From NCBI RefSeq assembly GCF_024346875.1, contig NZ_AP024871.1, positions 2,170,001 to 2,234,000 of the forward strand: a stretch of 64,000 bases of DNA, in the 5' to 3' direction. The notes under the pieces are model-generated. The model searched no databases. It had not been told where the DNA came from and saw nothing but the letters and a program-made list of their open reading frames with translations. The DNA is from Vibrio gallicus (lineage in GTDB: Bacteria > Pseudomonadota > Gammaproteobacteria > Enterobacterales > Vibrionaceae). Positions 10,804 to 18,781 of the stretch are shown here, piece by piece (positions within the stretch are counted from its first letter, which is position 1; each line of letters starts with the position of its first letter). Both the position numbers and the translations under genes were made by a program.

Positions 10804-11317
10804 AAACATATCCTTGGCTGGTGATACACACCCCAGCATTATCGCTACTGCTATCAACCTCAATTTTGAGTTCAGCAGAGGGGGCAAGGGCTACGCAACT
10901 GCTACCAGACACCACGCAAGGATTACCTAACAGGTCAAACTGCACCTCCATCTCCGGCTGAAACTGCAAATCTTGGCCCTCAATCACGACCTTATGGCTA
11001 AACTCATCATCTTGATTAGGGGCACTCGCTGTACATGCTTCAACCGAGCCTAAACAATTGTCCGTGACTAATAACTGGTAGCGATTTGCTTGCGCATCAC
11101 TACTCGAAACGTTGGACTGCATGCGCCCAAGTTGGATCTGACGAATTACCGATATACCTTGCTGCTGGGCAGCTTTAGCTGAAAAGCGTGACACCCCTAG
11201 GTATTGGCTCGACGCATACAAGCTAATGATCGCCAAAACAACGATCACCACAACTAATTCGATTAGGGTAAAGCCGGTATCTATGCGTTTTCTCATCGTG
11301 CGCTGTATAGCATCCAT
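10793..11317 (-). CDS. mshC: MSHA minor pilin MshC
   Basis: A prepilin of 174 residues from ATG 11317, or 167 from ATG 11296. The shorter form starts MRKRIDTG before FTLIELVVV, a more typical leader length; neither start has a strong ribosome-binding site. A GspH/FimT-like pseudopilin fold is likely, with cysteines near the middle and a terminal Cys. It lies about 110 bases beyond mshA, past a strong terminator (11387-11413), so its expression needs readthrough or a promoter in 11318-11386. Confidence 0.88.
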   Translation of the reverse strand: MDAIQRTMRKRIDTGFTLIELVVVIVVLAIISLYASSQYLGVSRFSAKAAQQQGISVIRQIQLGRMQSNVSSSDAQANRYQLLVTDNCLGSVEACTASAPNQDDEFSHKVVIEGQDLQFQPEMEVQFDLLGNPCVVSGSSCVALAPSAELKIEVDSSSDNAGVCITSQGYVYGC

Positions 11318-11386
11318 GGCAAGCTAAGTGGCTAATATTATAGTGAAATATAAACCATAAAAATAAACTGAAGTGGTACTAATTAC

Positions 11387-11413
11387 AAAAAAAGGCCAGC
11401 AATGCTGGCCTTT
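11387..11413 (-). terminator. Rho-independent terminator after mshA
   Basis: Read on the minus strand, AAAGGCCAGCA and TGCTGGCCTTT form a GC-rich stem followed by a run of T (11387-11393). It lies 18 bases past the mshA stop. It should separate abundant pilin mRNA from the minor pilin genes downstream. Confidence 0.88.
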
Positions 11414-11430
11414 GATAAGTCAGTTAACTA

Positions 11431-11913
11431 TTAACAACCTGAATCTGTAACTTCAATAACTGGAGTCGCAACAGAGGTTGCCGCTTCGTTATATTGTACG
11501 TAGCAATTAGTTGCTTCAATTTCTGTCGCTCCAGATGCTGTTTTAGCAAATGTTGCAACTAGCGCAACTGTTGCAGGAGCTGTTGGTGCCGATGCAGTAT
11601 CGAAGCTCCAATCGTCTTCTAGGCCTTGAACTGCATTTGCAATACCAGCAGATGTTGCCGCTGGGTAGCCAAATACAACGTCAATATCATTCGATGTTGT
11701 TGCAGATGATTGAGTTTCAATTCCCTCAATCGCAGCCTTACCGTAAACGATAGAGCCTGCACCCGCCATTGCACCTTTCAAGCCTTGTAGAGAAGACTCA
11801 CGTGCATCAGATTGTAGATTTAAGAAACGTGGTGCCGCTGTTACCGCTAGAATACCTAGGATTACTATAACTACCACTAGCTCAATCAGTGTAAAACCAC
11901 CTTGCTTTTTCAT
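11431..11913 (-). CDS. mshA: Type IVa major pilin MshA (distal tandem copy)
   Basis: A 160-residue prepilin with leader MKKQGG, then FTLIELVVVIVILGILAVTA, the standard processed alpha-1 helix. The C-terminal half is Ala/Thr/Ser-rich. Two cysteines 26 residues apart, one of them the last residue, would close the D-loop disulfide. MshA is the structural subunit of the mannose-sensitive haemagglutinin pilus used for attachment to chitin and plankton and for surface sensing. This copy carries the strong terminator just downstream and is the better candidate for the main subunit, but that is inference. A paralogue of equal length lies 120 bases upstream. Confidence 0.93.
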   Translation of the reverse strand: MKKQGGFTLIELVVVIVILGILAVTAAPRFLNLQSDARESSLQGLKGAMAGAGSIVYGKAAIEGIETQSSATTSNDIDVVFGYPAATSAGIANAVQGLEDDWSFDTASAPTAPATVALVATFAKTASGATEIEATNCYVQYNEAATSVATPVIEVTDSGC

Positions 11914-12033
11914 TTATTCACCTTGTGTTTTAAGTTAACTTTACTGTTACTAAATAATATAAATTTGTAAGTTTAATTTAACAAGTGGTTTGTTGTTTTT
12001 ATTAAACAATAAACCACTCCCCTAGATTATTGA
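11914..12033 (-). promoter_or_regulatory. AT-rich spacer between the two mshA-type genes with a stem-loop
   Basis: Minus-strand AGTGGTTT and AAACCACT (11984-11991 and 12011-12018) can pair just past the upstream pilin stop, with an A/T-rich extension but no clear T-run. It may be a weak terminator, an mRNA stabiliser or a processing site. AAGGTG precedes the mshA ATG as ribosome-binding site. No confident promoter was identified. Confidence 0.4.
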
Positions 12034-12516
12034 TTAACAACCGTTTTCGATAACGGTAATGGTTGGTGGGGCGCCCTCATTTATCGGGCCATTGGCATCA
12101 CGATCCAATGCATAAATCACTGAACATTGCGTACCGTTAGTATCAGGTGTACCAGCAAATCGCACCGCTACCCCTTGATTCAGATTCTGACCTGCTAAAG
12201 AAATTTCCCACTGCGTGGTATCACGCAACCCTTGCACTGCATCGACTATGCCCACATCCGTGTCATAAGGGTAACCATAAGCTAAAGGAACGTTGTCCAC
12301 CGTAAAGTTTGGGTTATCTTCTTCGCCTTCAATAATTGCCTTGGCATAATAAATTGAAGCTGCGCTAGCCATTGAACCTTTGACCCCCTTCAACGCAGAG
12401 ATCCTAGCATCCGATTGTAGATTCAAAAAACGAGGTGCCGCCGTTACCGCTAATATTCCAAGGATAACGATCACCACTACCAACTCGATTAATGTAAAGC
12501 CTCGCTGTTTTCGCAT
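12034..12516 (-). CDS. Second MshA-type type IVa pilin (proximal tandem copy)
   Basis: A 160-residue prepilin with leader MRKQRG before FTLIELVVVIVILGILAVTA. The first 38 residues are almost identical to those of the downstream mshA (three substitutions), whereas the rest is strongly diverged: few shared stretches beyond KG.M..A.SI and YGYP/FGYP. It keeps the two C-terminal cysteines (one terminal) that frame the D-loop. Both genes have the same length. It starts 16 bases past the mshB stop, so it is probably co-transcribed with mshB. It may be an alternative major pilin, a minor subunit or an antigenic variant; the sequence does not decide. Vibrio cholerae, from memory, has only one mshA here. 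Confidence 0.88.
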   Translation of the reverse strand: MRKQRGFTLIELVVVIVILGILAVTAAPRFLNLQSDARISALKGVKGSMASAASIYYAKAIIEGEEDNPNFTVDNVPLAYGYPYDTDVGIVDAVQGLRDTTQWEISLAGQNLNQGVAVRFAGTPDTNGTQCSVIYALDRDANGPINEGAPPTITVIENGC

Positions 12517-12532
12517 ATTGTTCCCTTTAGCG

Positions 12533-13120
12533 TCACTTCACGGTGATCGAAACGTTGCCTTTCGATGCATCATATTCAAAATAGTGCGCCGCATCGCTGT
12601 GACTATTAGCTAGCTGTACGTAACGGCAAACGGTATCCCCTTCAACAGAAGCCAGGTATTTTACTGACTTAGCTGAGCTATCAGCATTAATCGAAGGTGG
12701 GTTTTGCAACAGGTGTCTAAATAATTCAATACAAACATCTGTATTGGTTATCCTTGTCGGTGACTCTTGCTTTTGAGGAGCATGATCATCCCCAAAATAC
12801 GCCATAGGATAACCATCTCGAAGCTTGGTCTGTGTGCCATCTTTAAACTTGCTCGACGACAACTGAAAATAACTGCCATCATAATCAACATAATTGCTAT
12901 TTGGGTTATCAGCCATTGAACGAGGGCGAGCTTTCGCCTCCCATTGCGCGCGAGCCGATAACACTGCGGTGGCAAAACCACCCGCCACAGCCTCAATACT
13001 GGCTTGCTTAGCTCTATCGGTTACATGCAAAAACTTTGGTAATGCCGCTACTGCCAATAAACCTAAAACAACAATAACTATGACCAATTCTATTAAAGAA
13101 AAGCCAGCACTTTTGTTCAT
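12533..13120 (-). CDS. mshB: MSHA pilin-like protein MshB
   Basis: The open frame begins at a TTG (13138), but ATG 13120 gives the usual prepilin leader MNKSAG before FSLIELVIV, so a 195-residue product is preferred. It has an N-terminal pilin helix and a larger globular domain than MshA, with two cysteines. MshB is a pilin-like subunit encoded first in the structural operon. A sigma-70-type promoter lies upstream at 13204-13232. Confidence 0.9.
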   Translation of the reverse strand: MNKSAGFSLIELVIVIVVLGLLAVAALPKFLHVTDRAKQASIEAVAGGFATAVLSARAQWEAKARPRSMADNPNSNYVDYDGSYFQLSSSKFKDGTQTKLRDGYPMAYFGDDHAPQKQESPTRITNTDVCIELFRHLLQNPPSINADSSAKSVKYLASVEGDTVCRYVQLANSHSDAAHYFEYDASKGNVSITVK

Positions 13121-13203
13121 TCCGATACTCTTTTTCAAAGTGCTATATTCCCTAGCTTTATTCTTAATATTGCACGACTGTTTCGTATGGATTGCATATG
13201 ATT

Positions 13204-13232
13204 AACATAGCTAAAAAAAAACAGTTTTCCAA
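13204..13232 (-). promoter_or_regulatory. Probable sigma-70 promoter of the pilin operon (mshB)
   Basis: Minus strand: TTGGAA (13227-13232), a 17-base spacer containing a T-run, then TATGTT (13204-13209), about 85 bases before the mshB ATG. The 13139-13358 interval is AT-rich and otherwise lacks genes. A separate promoter ahead of mshB agrees with the two-operon structure described for the Vibrio msh locus. Confidence 0.55.
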
Positions 13233-13344
13233 GAGGTATATACCCATTAAATCATTGCTTTATTTAAATTAATTATCTATTTCCTATAAAAAATCACTTC
13301 ATAGGTTGCAAAATCAAACCACGGCCTTTTTAATTATTTTTTCA

Positions 13345-13368
13345 GATTCGCTCACCTATTAGCGAATC
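13345..13368. other. Stem-loop at the mshF stop codon
   Basis: GATTCGCT (13345-13352) and AGCGAATC (13361-13368) form an 8-base-pair perfect stem with an 8-base loop that includes the mshF stop. On the minus strand it is followed by TGAAAAAATAA rather than a T-run, so it is not a standard terminator. It marks the boundary between the assembly and pilin halves. Confidence 0.45.
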
Positions 13369-13826
13369 GATAGATCACCATGGCGTAATTGAATTCGAAT
13401 ACTGTCTCCATTGGAGAAAGTATAATCGCACTGATAATGGTCTGGCGCTTGAGTTAGTTGTGAGCTCAGCGGTTGATTAGGCGTTGCCGTATTAGTAAGC
13501 AATATATCCTGCCAAGCTTGGCACTCTTTATCACCTTCTAAGATAGGCAGTGCCCATCCTTTTTGGTTAAAGCTCACCCTATGACCATGGATGTTGGCAT
13601 AGCGTGGTTTATCAAGCAGCACCCAGTGCTGCCTAAGGTTATTCGCTCTATCCAATGCACTCCTTGCAATTAACTGTATCGATGCCGAATTTGCTTGTTC
13701 AGATATTCGATTTAATGCGAACAATAAACTGCCTATCAAGACCAACACCACAGCAATCCATGCACTTAAGCGAACCATCGAGGGCGGGGTTGTAATAACC
13801 GTTCTCTTACTAGCCTTGGATGGCAT
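13359..13826 (-). CDS. mshF: MSHA biogenesis protein MshF
   Basis: The frame is open to 13865, inside mshG, but the first residues there are mshG-overlap noise. ATG 13826 gives 155 residues (MPSKASKRT...) and overlaps mshG by 17 bases. ATG 13778 would give 139 residues but removes little except the cytoplasmic tail. A single membrane helix (about residues 20-37 from 13826) is followed by a periplasmic domain with two cysteines. The function of MshF is unknown; it is identified by position between mshG and mshB and by topology. Confidence 0.82.
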   Translation of the reverse strand: MPSKASKRTVITTPPSMVRLSAWIAVVLVLIGSLLFALNRISEQANSASIQLIARSALDRANNLRQHWVLLDKPRYANIHGHRVSFNQKGWALPILEGDKECQAWQDILLTNTATPNQPLSSQLTQAPDHYQCDYTFSNGDSIRIQLRHGDLSIR

Positions 13827-15030
13827 CCAACATACCCCACATCGGCAAGAAGATACCCAGCGCAAGAATTAACACCATACCCGCCACAATCACCAGTAAA
13901 ATAGGCTCAATGCGAGCGGTTAGGGTTTTAAGGTCATAGTCGACTTCTCTATCGTAAAAGTCAGCTACCTCTAATAATAACTCGTCCACACGCCCTGTCT
14001 CTTCCCCAACAGATACCATCTGCAGCACCAGAGGGGTAAAGATTCCAGTATTTCTTGCCGCTACCGTAACCGAGGTTCCGCCTTCGATAGCAGACTTCAT
14101 ATCCAGTAGCCTAGCTTCTAAATATTTGTTGTCCATAGCTTCAGCAGATAGAGCCAATGAGTTATTCAACGGCACACCAGATTGGAGCATCAATGAAAAG
14201 GTTCGCGAAAAGCGTGCCAATTGAGCTCGGTTTACTATGTCACCAACCACGGGAAAGCGCAGACGCATTTTATCCCACTTTTCACGTCCATCCGCTCTGC
14301 TTACCCAAGCCTGAAACGCAAAAACGCAGCCCACGATAACCCCTATAATCAAGGTCCAATACTCAACAAAGAAGTTGGATGTACCTATCAGAATTCGAGT
14401 AGGCAGAGGCAGATCCACACCAAAGCGGTTAAACATACTTGCAAACTGCGGTATGACCTTTAGATTCAATACAAACATAGCTATGGTGATAAACGAGATC
14501 ACCAGTATTGGGTAACGCATAGCGGTTTTGATCCGCTTTCGAGTTTCTAGCTCTTGCTCATAGTAATGACTAAGCTGCAACAGTGCTTGGTCTAGCCGCC
14601 CGGTGTTTTCACCCACCGCAACCATAGACACAAATAAAGGACTAAACACACTCGCGTGAAGCTGCATTGAGGCCGAGAGGCTGCGCCCATTAGTCAATTC
14701 ACTAGCAACCTCTTGCAACGCTTGTTTAAGCTGTTTGTTGGAGGCATCCGCGGTTAAGCTGCGAATAGCTCGTAGCAATGGAATACCAGCCTTGGTTAGG
14801 CTATACATCTGGCGGCAAAATATCACATAAACATCAAGCGGCACTGCTGGCGTTAACATAGACTGCCAATCAAAACTTGCCTTGGTGTTCGAGCTATTGG
14901 TCTTAATGGTAATAGGGATTACCCCTTTTTCCATCAGCGACTCCGCCGCTAACTCTTCAGTCGCCGCTTCAACCAGCCCATTAACTTTTTGACCTTCAAG
15001 GTCACGTCCTTGATAACGAAAGGTAGCCAT
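13810..15030 (-). CDS. mshG: MSHA inner-membrane platform protein MshG (GspF/PilC family)
   Basis: A 406-residue protein with two T2SF/GspF repeats, each ending in hydrophobic segments (about residues 170-190, 215-245 and 375-400). Both repeats carry the typical GE(N/E)TGR motif: VAVGENTGRLD and VSVGEETGRVDE. The N-terminal F(R)YQGRD start is also typical of the family. It is the polytopic platform that couples the MshE ATPase to pilin insertion. It starts 7 bases after mshE and overlaps mshF. Confidence 0.96.
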   Translation of the reverse strand: MATFRYQGRDLEGQKVNGLVEAATEELAAESLMEKGVIPITIKTNSSNTKASFDWQSMLTPAVPLDVYVIFCRQMYSLTKAGIPLLRAIRSLTADASNKQLKQALQEVASELTNGRSLSASMQLHASVFSPLFVSMVAVGENTGRLDQALLQLSHYYEQELETRKRIKTAMRYPILVISFITIAMFVLNLKVIPQFASMFNRFGVDLPLPTRILIGTSNFFVEYWTLIIGVIVGCVFAFQAWVSRADGREKWDKMRLRFPVVGDIVNRAQLARFSRTFSLMLQSGVPLNNSLALSAEAMDNKYLEARLLDMKSAIEGGTSVTVAARNTGIFTPLVLQMVSVGEETGRVDELLLEVADFYDREVDYDLKTLTARIEPILLVIVAGMVLILALGIFLPMWGMLDAIQG

Positions 15031-15037
15031 ATTTTAC

Positions 15038-16765
15038 CTATATAAAGTGCTGCTCAATAACACCAGAGCCATCACCTTCACCGAGCATCATCACTTCAGC
15101 AAGGCTAACCGTTCCTTGAAGAGCTAGCTCCATCGCCGAAATCAATAGCGGTTGATACCCTTCTGCATGGCGTGCTTGCTGAGCAAAACCAACGGCATCA
15201 TTGGCACGTAGGGCATCCATGAGTTGCGAGTCAAATTCAAGCAGTTCAAACACCCCGATTCGACCTTGGTATCCAGTAAGGTTGCAGCTTTGACACCCCT
15301 GACCTTTGGCAAAATGACTCATAGCCTGGTTGGGGAATCTAGCTTCTAGCCAATTCTTCTCATTAGCAGTGGGTTCAACGGTTTGCGAGCAATCAGGACA
15401 TACGCGACGAATCAACCTTTGTGCCAATACTGCCCTTACTGAACTGGCCACAAGATAGCCAGGAGCCCCCATATTCATCATACGCAACGCGCTGTCTACC
15501 GCATCGTTGGTGTGCAAAGTACTGAGCACTAGGTGACCGGTCAATGCAGCTCTTAGGCCAATCTCAACCGTTTCTTGGTCCCGCATCTCCCCGACTAAAA
15601 TGATGTCTGGATCTTGACGCAAAAAAGTTCGCAGTACAGTAGAAAAATCCAAGTTGATCTTGGAGTTTACCTGCACTTGATTGACCCTAGGTAAGCGGTA
15701 TTCAACCGGGTCTTCAACTGTAATAATCTTCTTAGAGGGCGAATTGAGCTCTGTCAAAGCCCCATAAAGCGTGGTTGTTTTACCCGACCCTGTAGGGCCT
15801 GTTACTAAAATCATGCCATGTGGGCGCTGCAACTGACGCCGCAATCGCACCAATATATCTTGTGGTAAACCCGATTCTTCTAGGGCGCGGATGCCATTAC
15901 TTTGATTGAGTAAGCGCATAACAACCGATTCACCGTATTCCACTGGCATGGTCGACATACGAATATCAATTGATTGACCTTTAACTTTGATATGAAAGCG
16001 GCCATCTTGTGGCAAACGCTTCTCAGATATATCCAGTTGCGCCATCAGCTTAAGACGAAGCACCAAGGCTGATGAAATGTTTACTTCGTTTAAAATTGTC
16101 TCATGTAGGATACCGTCTATACGCTGTCTCAAGCGTAAAACCTTGTCATCCGGCTCAATATGGATATCTGAAGCTCCCACCTGAACTGCATCTTCAAATA
16201 ATGAGTTGATCAGTTTTACAACGGTGACCTCTTCACTATCAGCAAAGCCAGAAATATTAACTTCAAAGCTATCGGTAGTTTGGTGTTCAGCTTGCAACTG
16301 CTCCGCAAAAGAGGCTATCTCTTTGGTCCGGCGGTAATAGCGATCAAAGCCTGCCACTAGCTGTTTTTCAGAAGCAACCACCAATTTAACCTCATACTGA
16401 GAAAGTATGCGTAGCACCGATTCTTGAGCAGAAAGATCCGCCGGATCGCTCATTGCCACCGTGACAACATGGTCGTGACGTGTGATAACCAAAGCGCGCA
16501 ACCGCCGTGCATGAACCTCAGGTAAAAGCTGAACCGCATCAATATCAACCTGAATGCGATTGAGATCCACTAACGCAAGGTTCAACTGTTGAGCTAGAAA
16601 TGTCAGCAACTGCTTTTCTGAAATAAAACCAAGCTGAATAAGAGAGTCACCCAGCTTACGGCCAGTTTGCTGTTGAGAGGCTAATGCTTGCAGCACCTGA
16701 TCTTCAGAGACAATGCTATTCTCAACCAATAAGTCACCGAGACGTTTTACTAACTTAATTGCCAT
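15038..16765 (-). CDS. mshE: MSHA extension ATPase MshE with c-di-GMP-binding MshEN domain
   Basis: From ATG 16765 (AGGGG 7 bases upstream) the protein is 575 residues; a TTG 15 bases earlier is less likely. It is a GspE/PilB-type secretion ATPase. Walker A GPTGSGKTTT lies near residue 320, the Asp and His boxes follow, and a tetra-cysteine zinc site (CPDC and CQSC) lies near 445-490. Two tandem MshEN motifs at the N-terminus (RLGDLLVENS...Q about 8-32; KLGDSLIQLG...Q about 36-59) match the nucleotide-binding motif by which V. cholerae MshE binds c-di-GMP. Pilus extension is thus expected to rise with c-di-GMP. The 5' end overlaps mshN by 11 bases. Confidence 0.97.
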   Translation of the reverse strand: MAIKLVKRLGDLLVENSIVSEDQVLQALASQQQTGRKLGDSLIQLGFISEKQLLTFLAQQLNLALVDLNRIQVDIDAVQLLPEVHARRLRALVITRHDHVVTVAMSDPADLSAQESVLRILSQYEVKLVVASEKQLVAGFDRYYRRTKEIASFAEQLQAEHQTTDSFEVNISGFADSEEVTVVKLINSLFEDAVQVGASDIHIEPDDKVLRLRQRIDGILHETILNEVNISSALVLRLKLMAQLDISEKRLPQDGRFHIKVKGQSIDIRMSTMPVEYGESVVMRLLNQSNGIRALEESGLPQDILVRLRRQLQRPHGMILVTGPTGSGKTTTLYGALTELNSPSKKIITVEDPVEYRLPRVNQVQVNSKINLDFSTVLRTFLRQDPDIILVGEMRDQETVEIGLRAALTGHLVLSTLHTNDAVDSALRMMNMGAPGYLVASSVRAVLAQRLIRRVCPDCSQTVEPTANEKNWLEARFPNQAMSHFAKGQGCQSCNLTGYQGRIGVFELLEFDSQLMDALRANDAVGFAQQARHAEGYQPLLISAMELALQGTVSLAEVMMLGEGDGSGVIEQHFI

Positions 16766-17939
16766 TATCGATCCCCTCAAGAGAGTTCAGCAGCTGCAAC
16801 CTATCACGGACAAACGCTTGAGTCTGCTTTGATACACCAACCAAACCTAACGCTTTGGTGTACGACGATTTTGCATCTGCATACTGCAGTTGACGCTCTT
16901 GTTGAATAGCTAAACCTAGCCACCAGCGTGCATTGTTCGGATCTCTTTCAGTGAGCATCTGATAGCTCAAGGCAGCAACTTCGACATTTTTTAGTTGCTG
17001 CGCCAAACCGGCTCGAAGCGCCAAATACTCATCACTGGCACTATCGGGAATATAGGTTAGTGAAGACAAGGCGGCTTCAGGCTGTTCTTCTTTTACTAAC
17101 AGCTTAGCTAGAGCAAACCGCAGATCTCCCCCTTTTTCATTAATCGCAATCCCTTGCTGCAATAGGTTGATCGCCCTTCGCGAGTCTTTACGTCCATAAT
17201 AAATTGCTGCTAGTTTTTGACGCGTTTTTTCATCGCTCGGAACTAATTTCAGTGCCTTGTGATATTCAGTAAATGCTGTTTTTATATCGTTCGAACTCAA
17301 TGCGGCTTCTGCGCGAGCAATTGATTTATCGGCAAGTTGTTGTGGTGTCAAATCAACCTGCTGCACTACCATTTCAGATTCAGGGGTTACCTTCGCTTTT
17401 GCAATCAGAATCGGTTTCTCAATCGGTGTAGCCAGCGCCTGCTTTGGAGCATGCACCTTAGGTGCTGGGGATGTTTTAGCCTGTAATGCTGGCTGAGTAG
17501 CCTGCTTGGCAGTAACTACTGGTTTTGGCTGTAGGTTTGCCGCTTGAGATTCGACGGCTCCAGTTGCTACAGACTTAGCTGTTACTGGCTTAGCTGTGAC
17601 CGACTTTTCTGTAATCGGTTGCGCTTTTGGCTGTGGATGGAAGACGGTTACACTGTTCGGTTGTACTTGATTTCGAGTTGGTGAGGAAATAGAGTTCAGC
17701 ACGGTTCCAGATTCAATAGCATCAGGCTGTTGCACAATGAGGTCATCTTTGACCAACAATGAAGGCTGCTGCTGAGATACCGCATAACTACCAATCGCTA
17801 GGCTGAGACTAAATCCTGCCACTAACCATACTATAGGGTGCGATTTTTTTAATTTAGGCACCTCTGCTCTATGCAGTTTAGATGCTGCATTTTCATCTTG
17901 TTGCGCCAGCTTATTTAAAGCGCTATTTACTACACTCAT
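16755..17939 (-). CDS. mshN: MSHA biogenesis TPR protein MshN
   Basis: ATG 17939 is chosen because it forms an ATGA overlap with the mshM stop; the frame extends upstream to 17957 without support. The 394-residue product has a short cytoplasmic N-terminus and one membrane helix (about residues 36-54). A long Pro/Lys/Ala/Val-rich periplasmic linker with repeated AKPVTAKSV-like units runs to about residue 200. The C-terminus has four to five TPR-like helical repeats. Such proteins are thought to bridge the inner-membrane machinery and the secretin. Confidence 0.92.
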   Translation of the reverse strand: MSVVNSALNKLAQQDENAASKLHRAEVPKLKKSHPIVWLVAGFSLSLAIGSYAVSQQQPSLLVKDDLIVQQPDAIESGTVLNSISSPTRNQVQPNSVTVFHPQPKAQPITEKSVTAKPVTAKSVATGAVESQAANLQPKPVVTAKQATQPALQAKTSPAPKVHAPKQALATPIEKPILIAKAKVTPESEMVVQQVDLTPQQLADKSIARAEAALSSNDIKTAFTEYHKALKLVPSDEKTRQKLAAIYYGRKDSRRAINLLQQGIAINEKGGDLRFALAKLLVKEEQPEAALSSLTYIPDSASDEYLALRAGLAQQLKNVEVAALSYQMLTERDPNNARWWLGLAIQQERQLQYADAKSSYTKALGLVGVSKQTQAFVRDRLQLLNSLEGIDNGN

Positions 17940-18781
17940 ACCTGCTGCCATCCCCATAAAAATGGTGTTCTATACCTTGGTTTTTCCATTACATAGCTAT
18001 CTTTTATTGCATTGAACACATGCTGATTAACGATTTGTACGTCCTTCGAGTTAACCGCTAGCAATAAAGTTTTATGGCACAGTTGATTCATAATTCGAGG
18101 GGTTCCTGACGCCGCTCGCCAGATGGCTTTCTTGTGAGCTAGGGTAAATAGCTTTTTATTACCACCGCTCTGGGTTATGCGGTGATCAATATAAGCAACC
18201 CCTTCCTCCACTGACAATTGACGCAGTTGAGCACTAAAGGTGATCCTTTGTCTAAACTGACGTAAATGATGTTGAGCTAGTCGTAGTTCCAACTCAGGCT
18301 GACCTATCAACACTATCTGTAGCAGCTTTTCGGTCACCGTTTCTAGATTGCCAAAAAGACGCAGTGTCTCCAAAGCCTCATCACTTAACGCTTGGGCTTC
18401 ATCAATTAACGCAACCACAGGTCTTCCCTGTTCTCGAAGTTGCACCAGCTTGGCTTGTATTTCATCTACAATGGCGTGCGGATTGGATACCTCGAGTCCA
18501 AGCTCTTTAGCAATGGTGTACCTTAAGCCATCACCATCCAACACTGGATTAGGTAAATACACTAAGGAGTAGTCGGACTGTAACTGCTCAATGAGCATAC
18601 GACAGACCATGGTTTTACCCGTGCCAACCTCACCGATAAGCTTAACCACTCCCTCCCCCATATTTAGGGCAGACATTACCGTCTGGATTGCCTCATAGTG
18701 TGGCGGCAACCCATGAAATAACTGGGTATTTGGCGTTAAACTAAAGGGCATTTGATGAAAACCAAACTGAGTTAAATACAT
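17936..18781 (-). CDS. mshM: MSHA biogenesis ATPase MshM (ExeA-like)
   Basis: ATG 18781 overlaps the mshL stop by one base (TAATG), giving 281 residues; the frame upstream to 18802 lies inside mshL. It begins YLTQFGFHQMPFSLTPN, the typical ExeA/MshM start. Walker A is GEVGTGKTM (about residue 50) and Walker B is VVALIDEAQAL (about residue 130). ExeA-type AAA+ ATPases help secretin assembly through peptidoglycan. No peptidoglycan-binding domain is present here; that role may fall to a partner such as MshN. Confidence 0.94.
   Translation of the reverse strand: MYLTQFGFHQMPFSLTPNTQLFHGLPPHYEAIQTVMSALNMGEGVVKLIGEVGTGKTMVCRMLIEQLQSDYSLVYLPNPVLDGDGLRYTIAKELGLEVSNPHAIVDEIQAKLVQLREQGRPVVALIDEAQALSDEALETLRLFGNLETVTEKLLQIVLIGQPELELRLAQHHLRQFRQRITFSAQLRQLSVEEGVAYIDHRITQSGGNKKLFTLAHKKAIWRAASGTPRIMNQLCHKTLLLAVNSKDVQIVNQHVFNAIKDSYVMEKPRYRTPFLWGWQQV

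Noticed and set aside
10804..10887. Upstream extension of mshD with a signal-like sequence
   Set aside because: It lies inside mshC, and the prepilin leader with a good ribosome-binding site starts at 10803.
13345..13368. Terminator at the end of mshF
   Set aside because: The stem is good, but no T-run follows in the direction of transcription, so it is listed only as a stem-loop.
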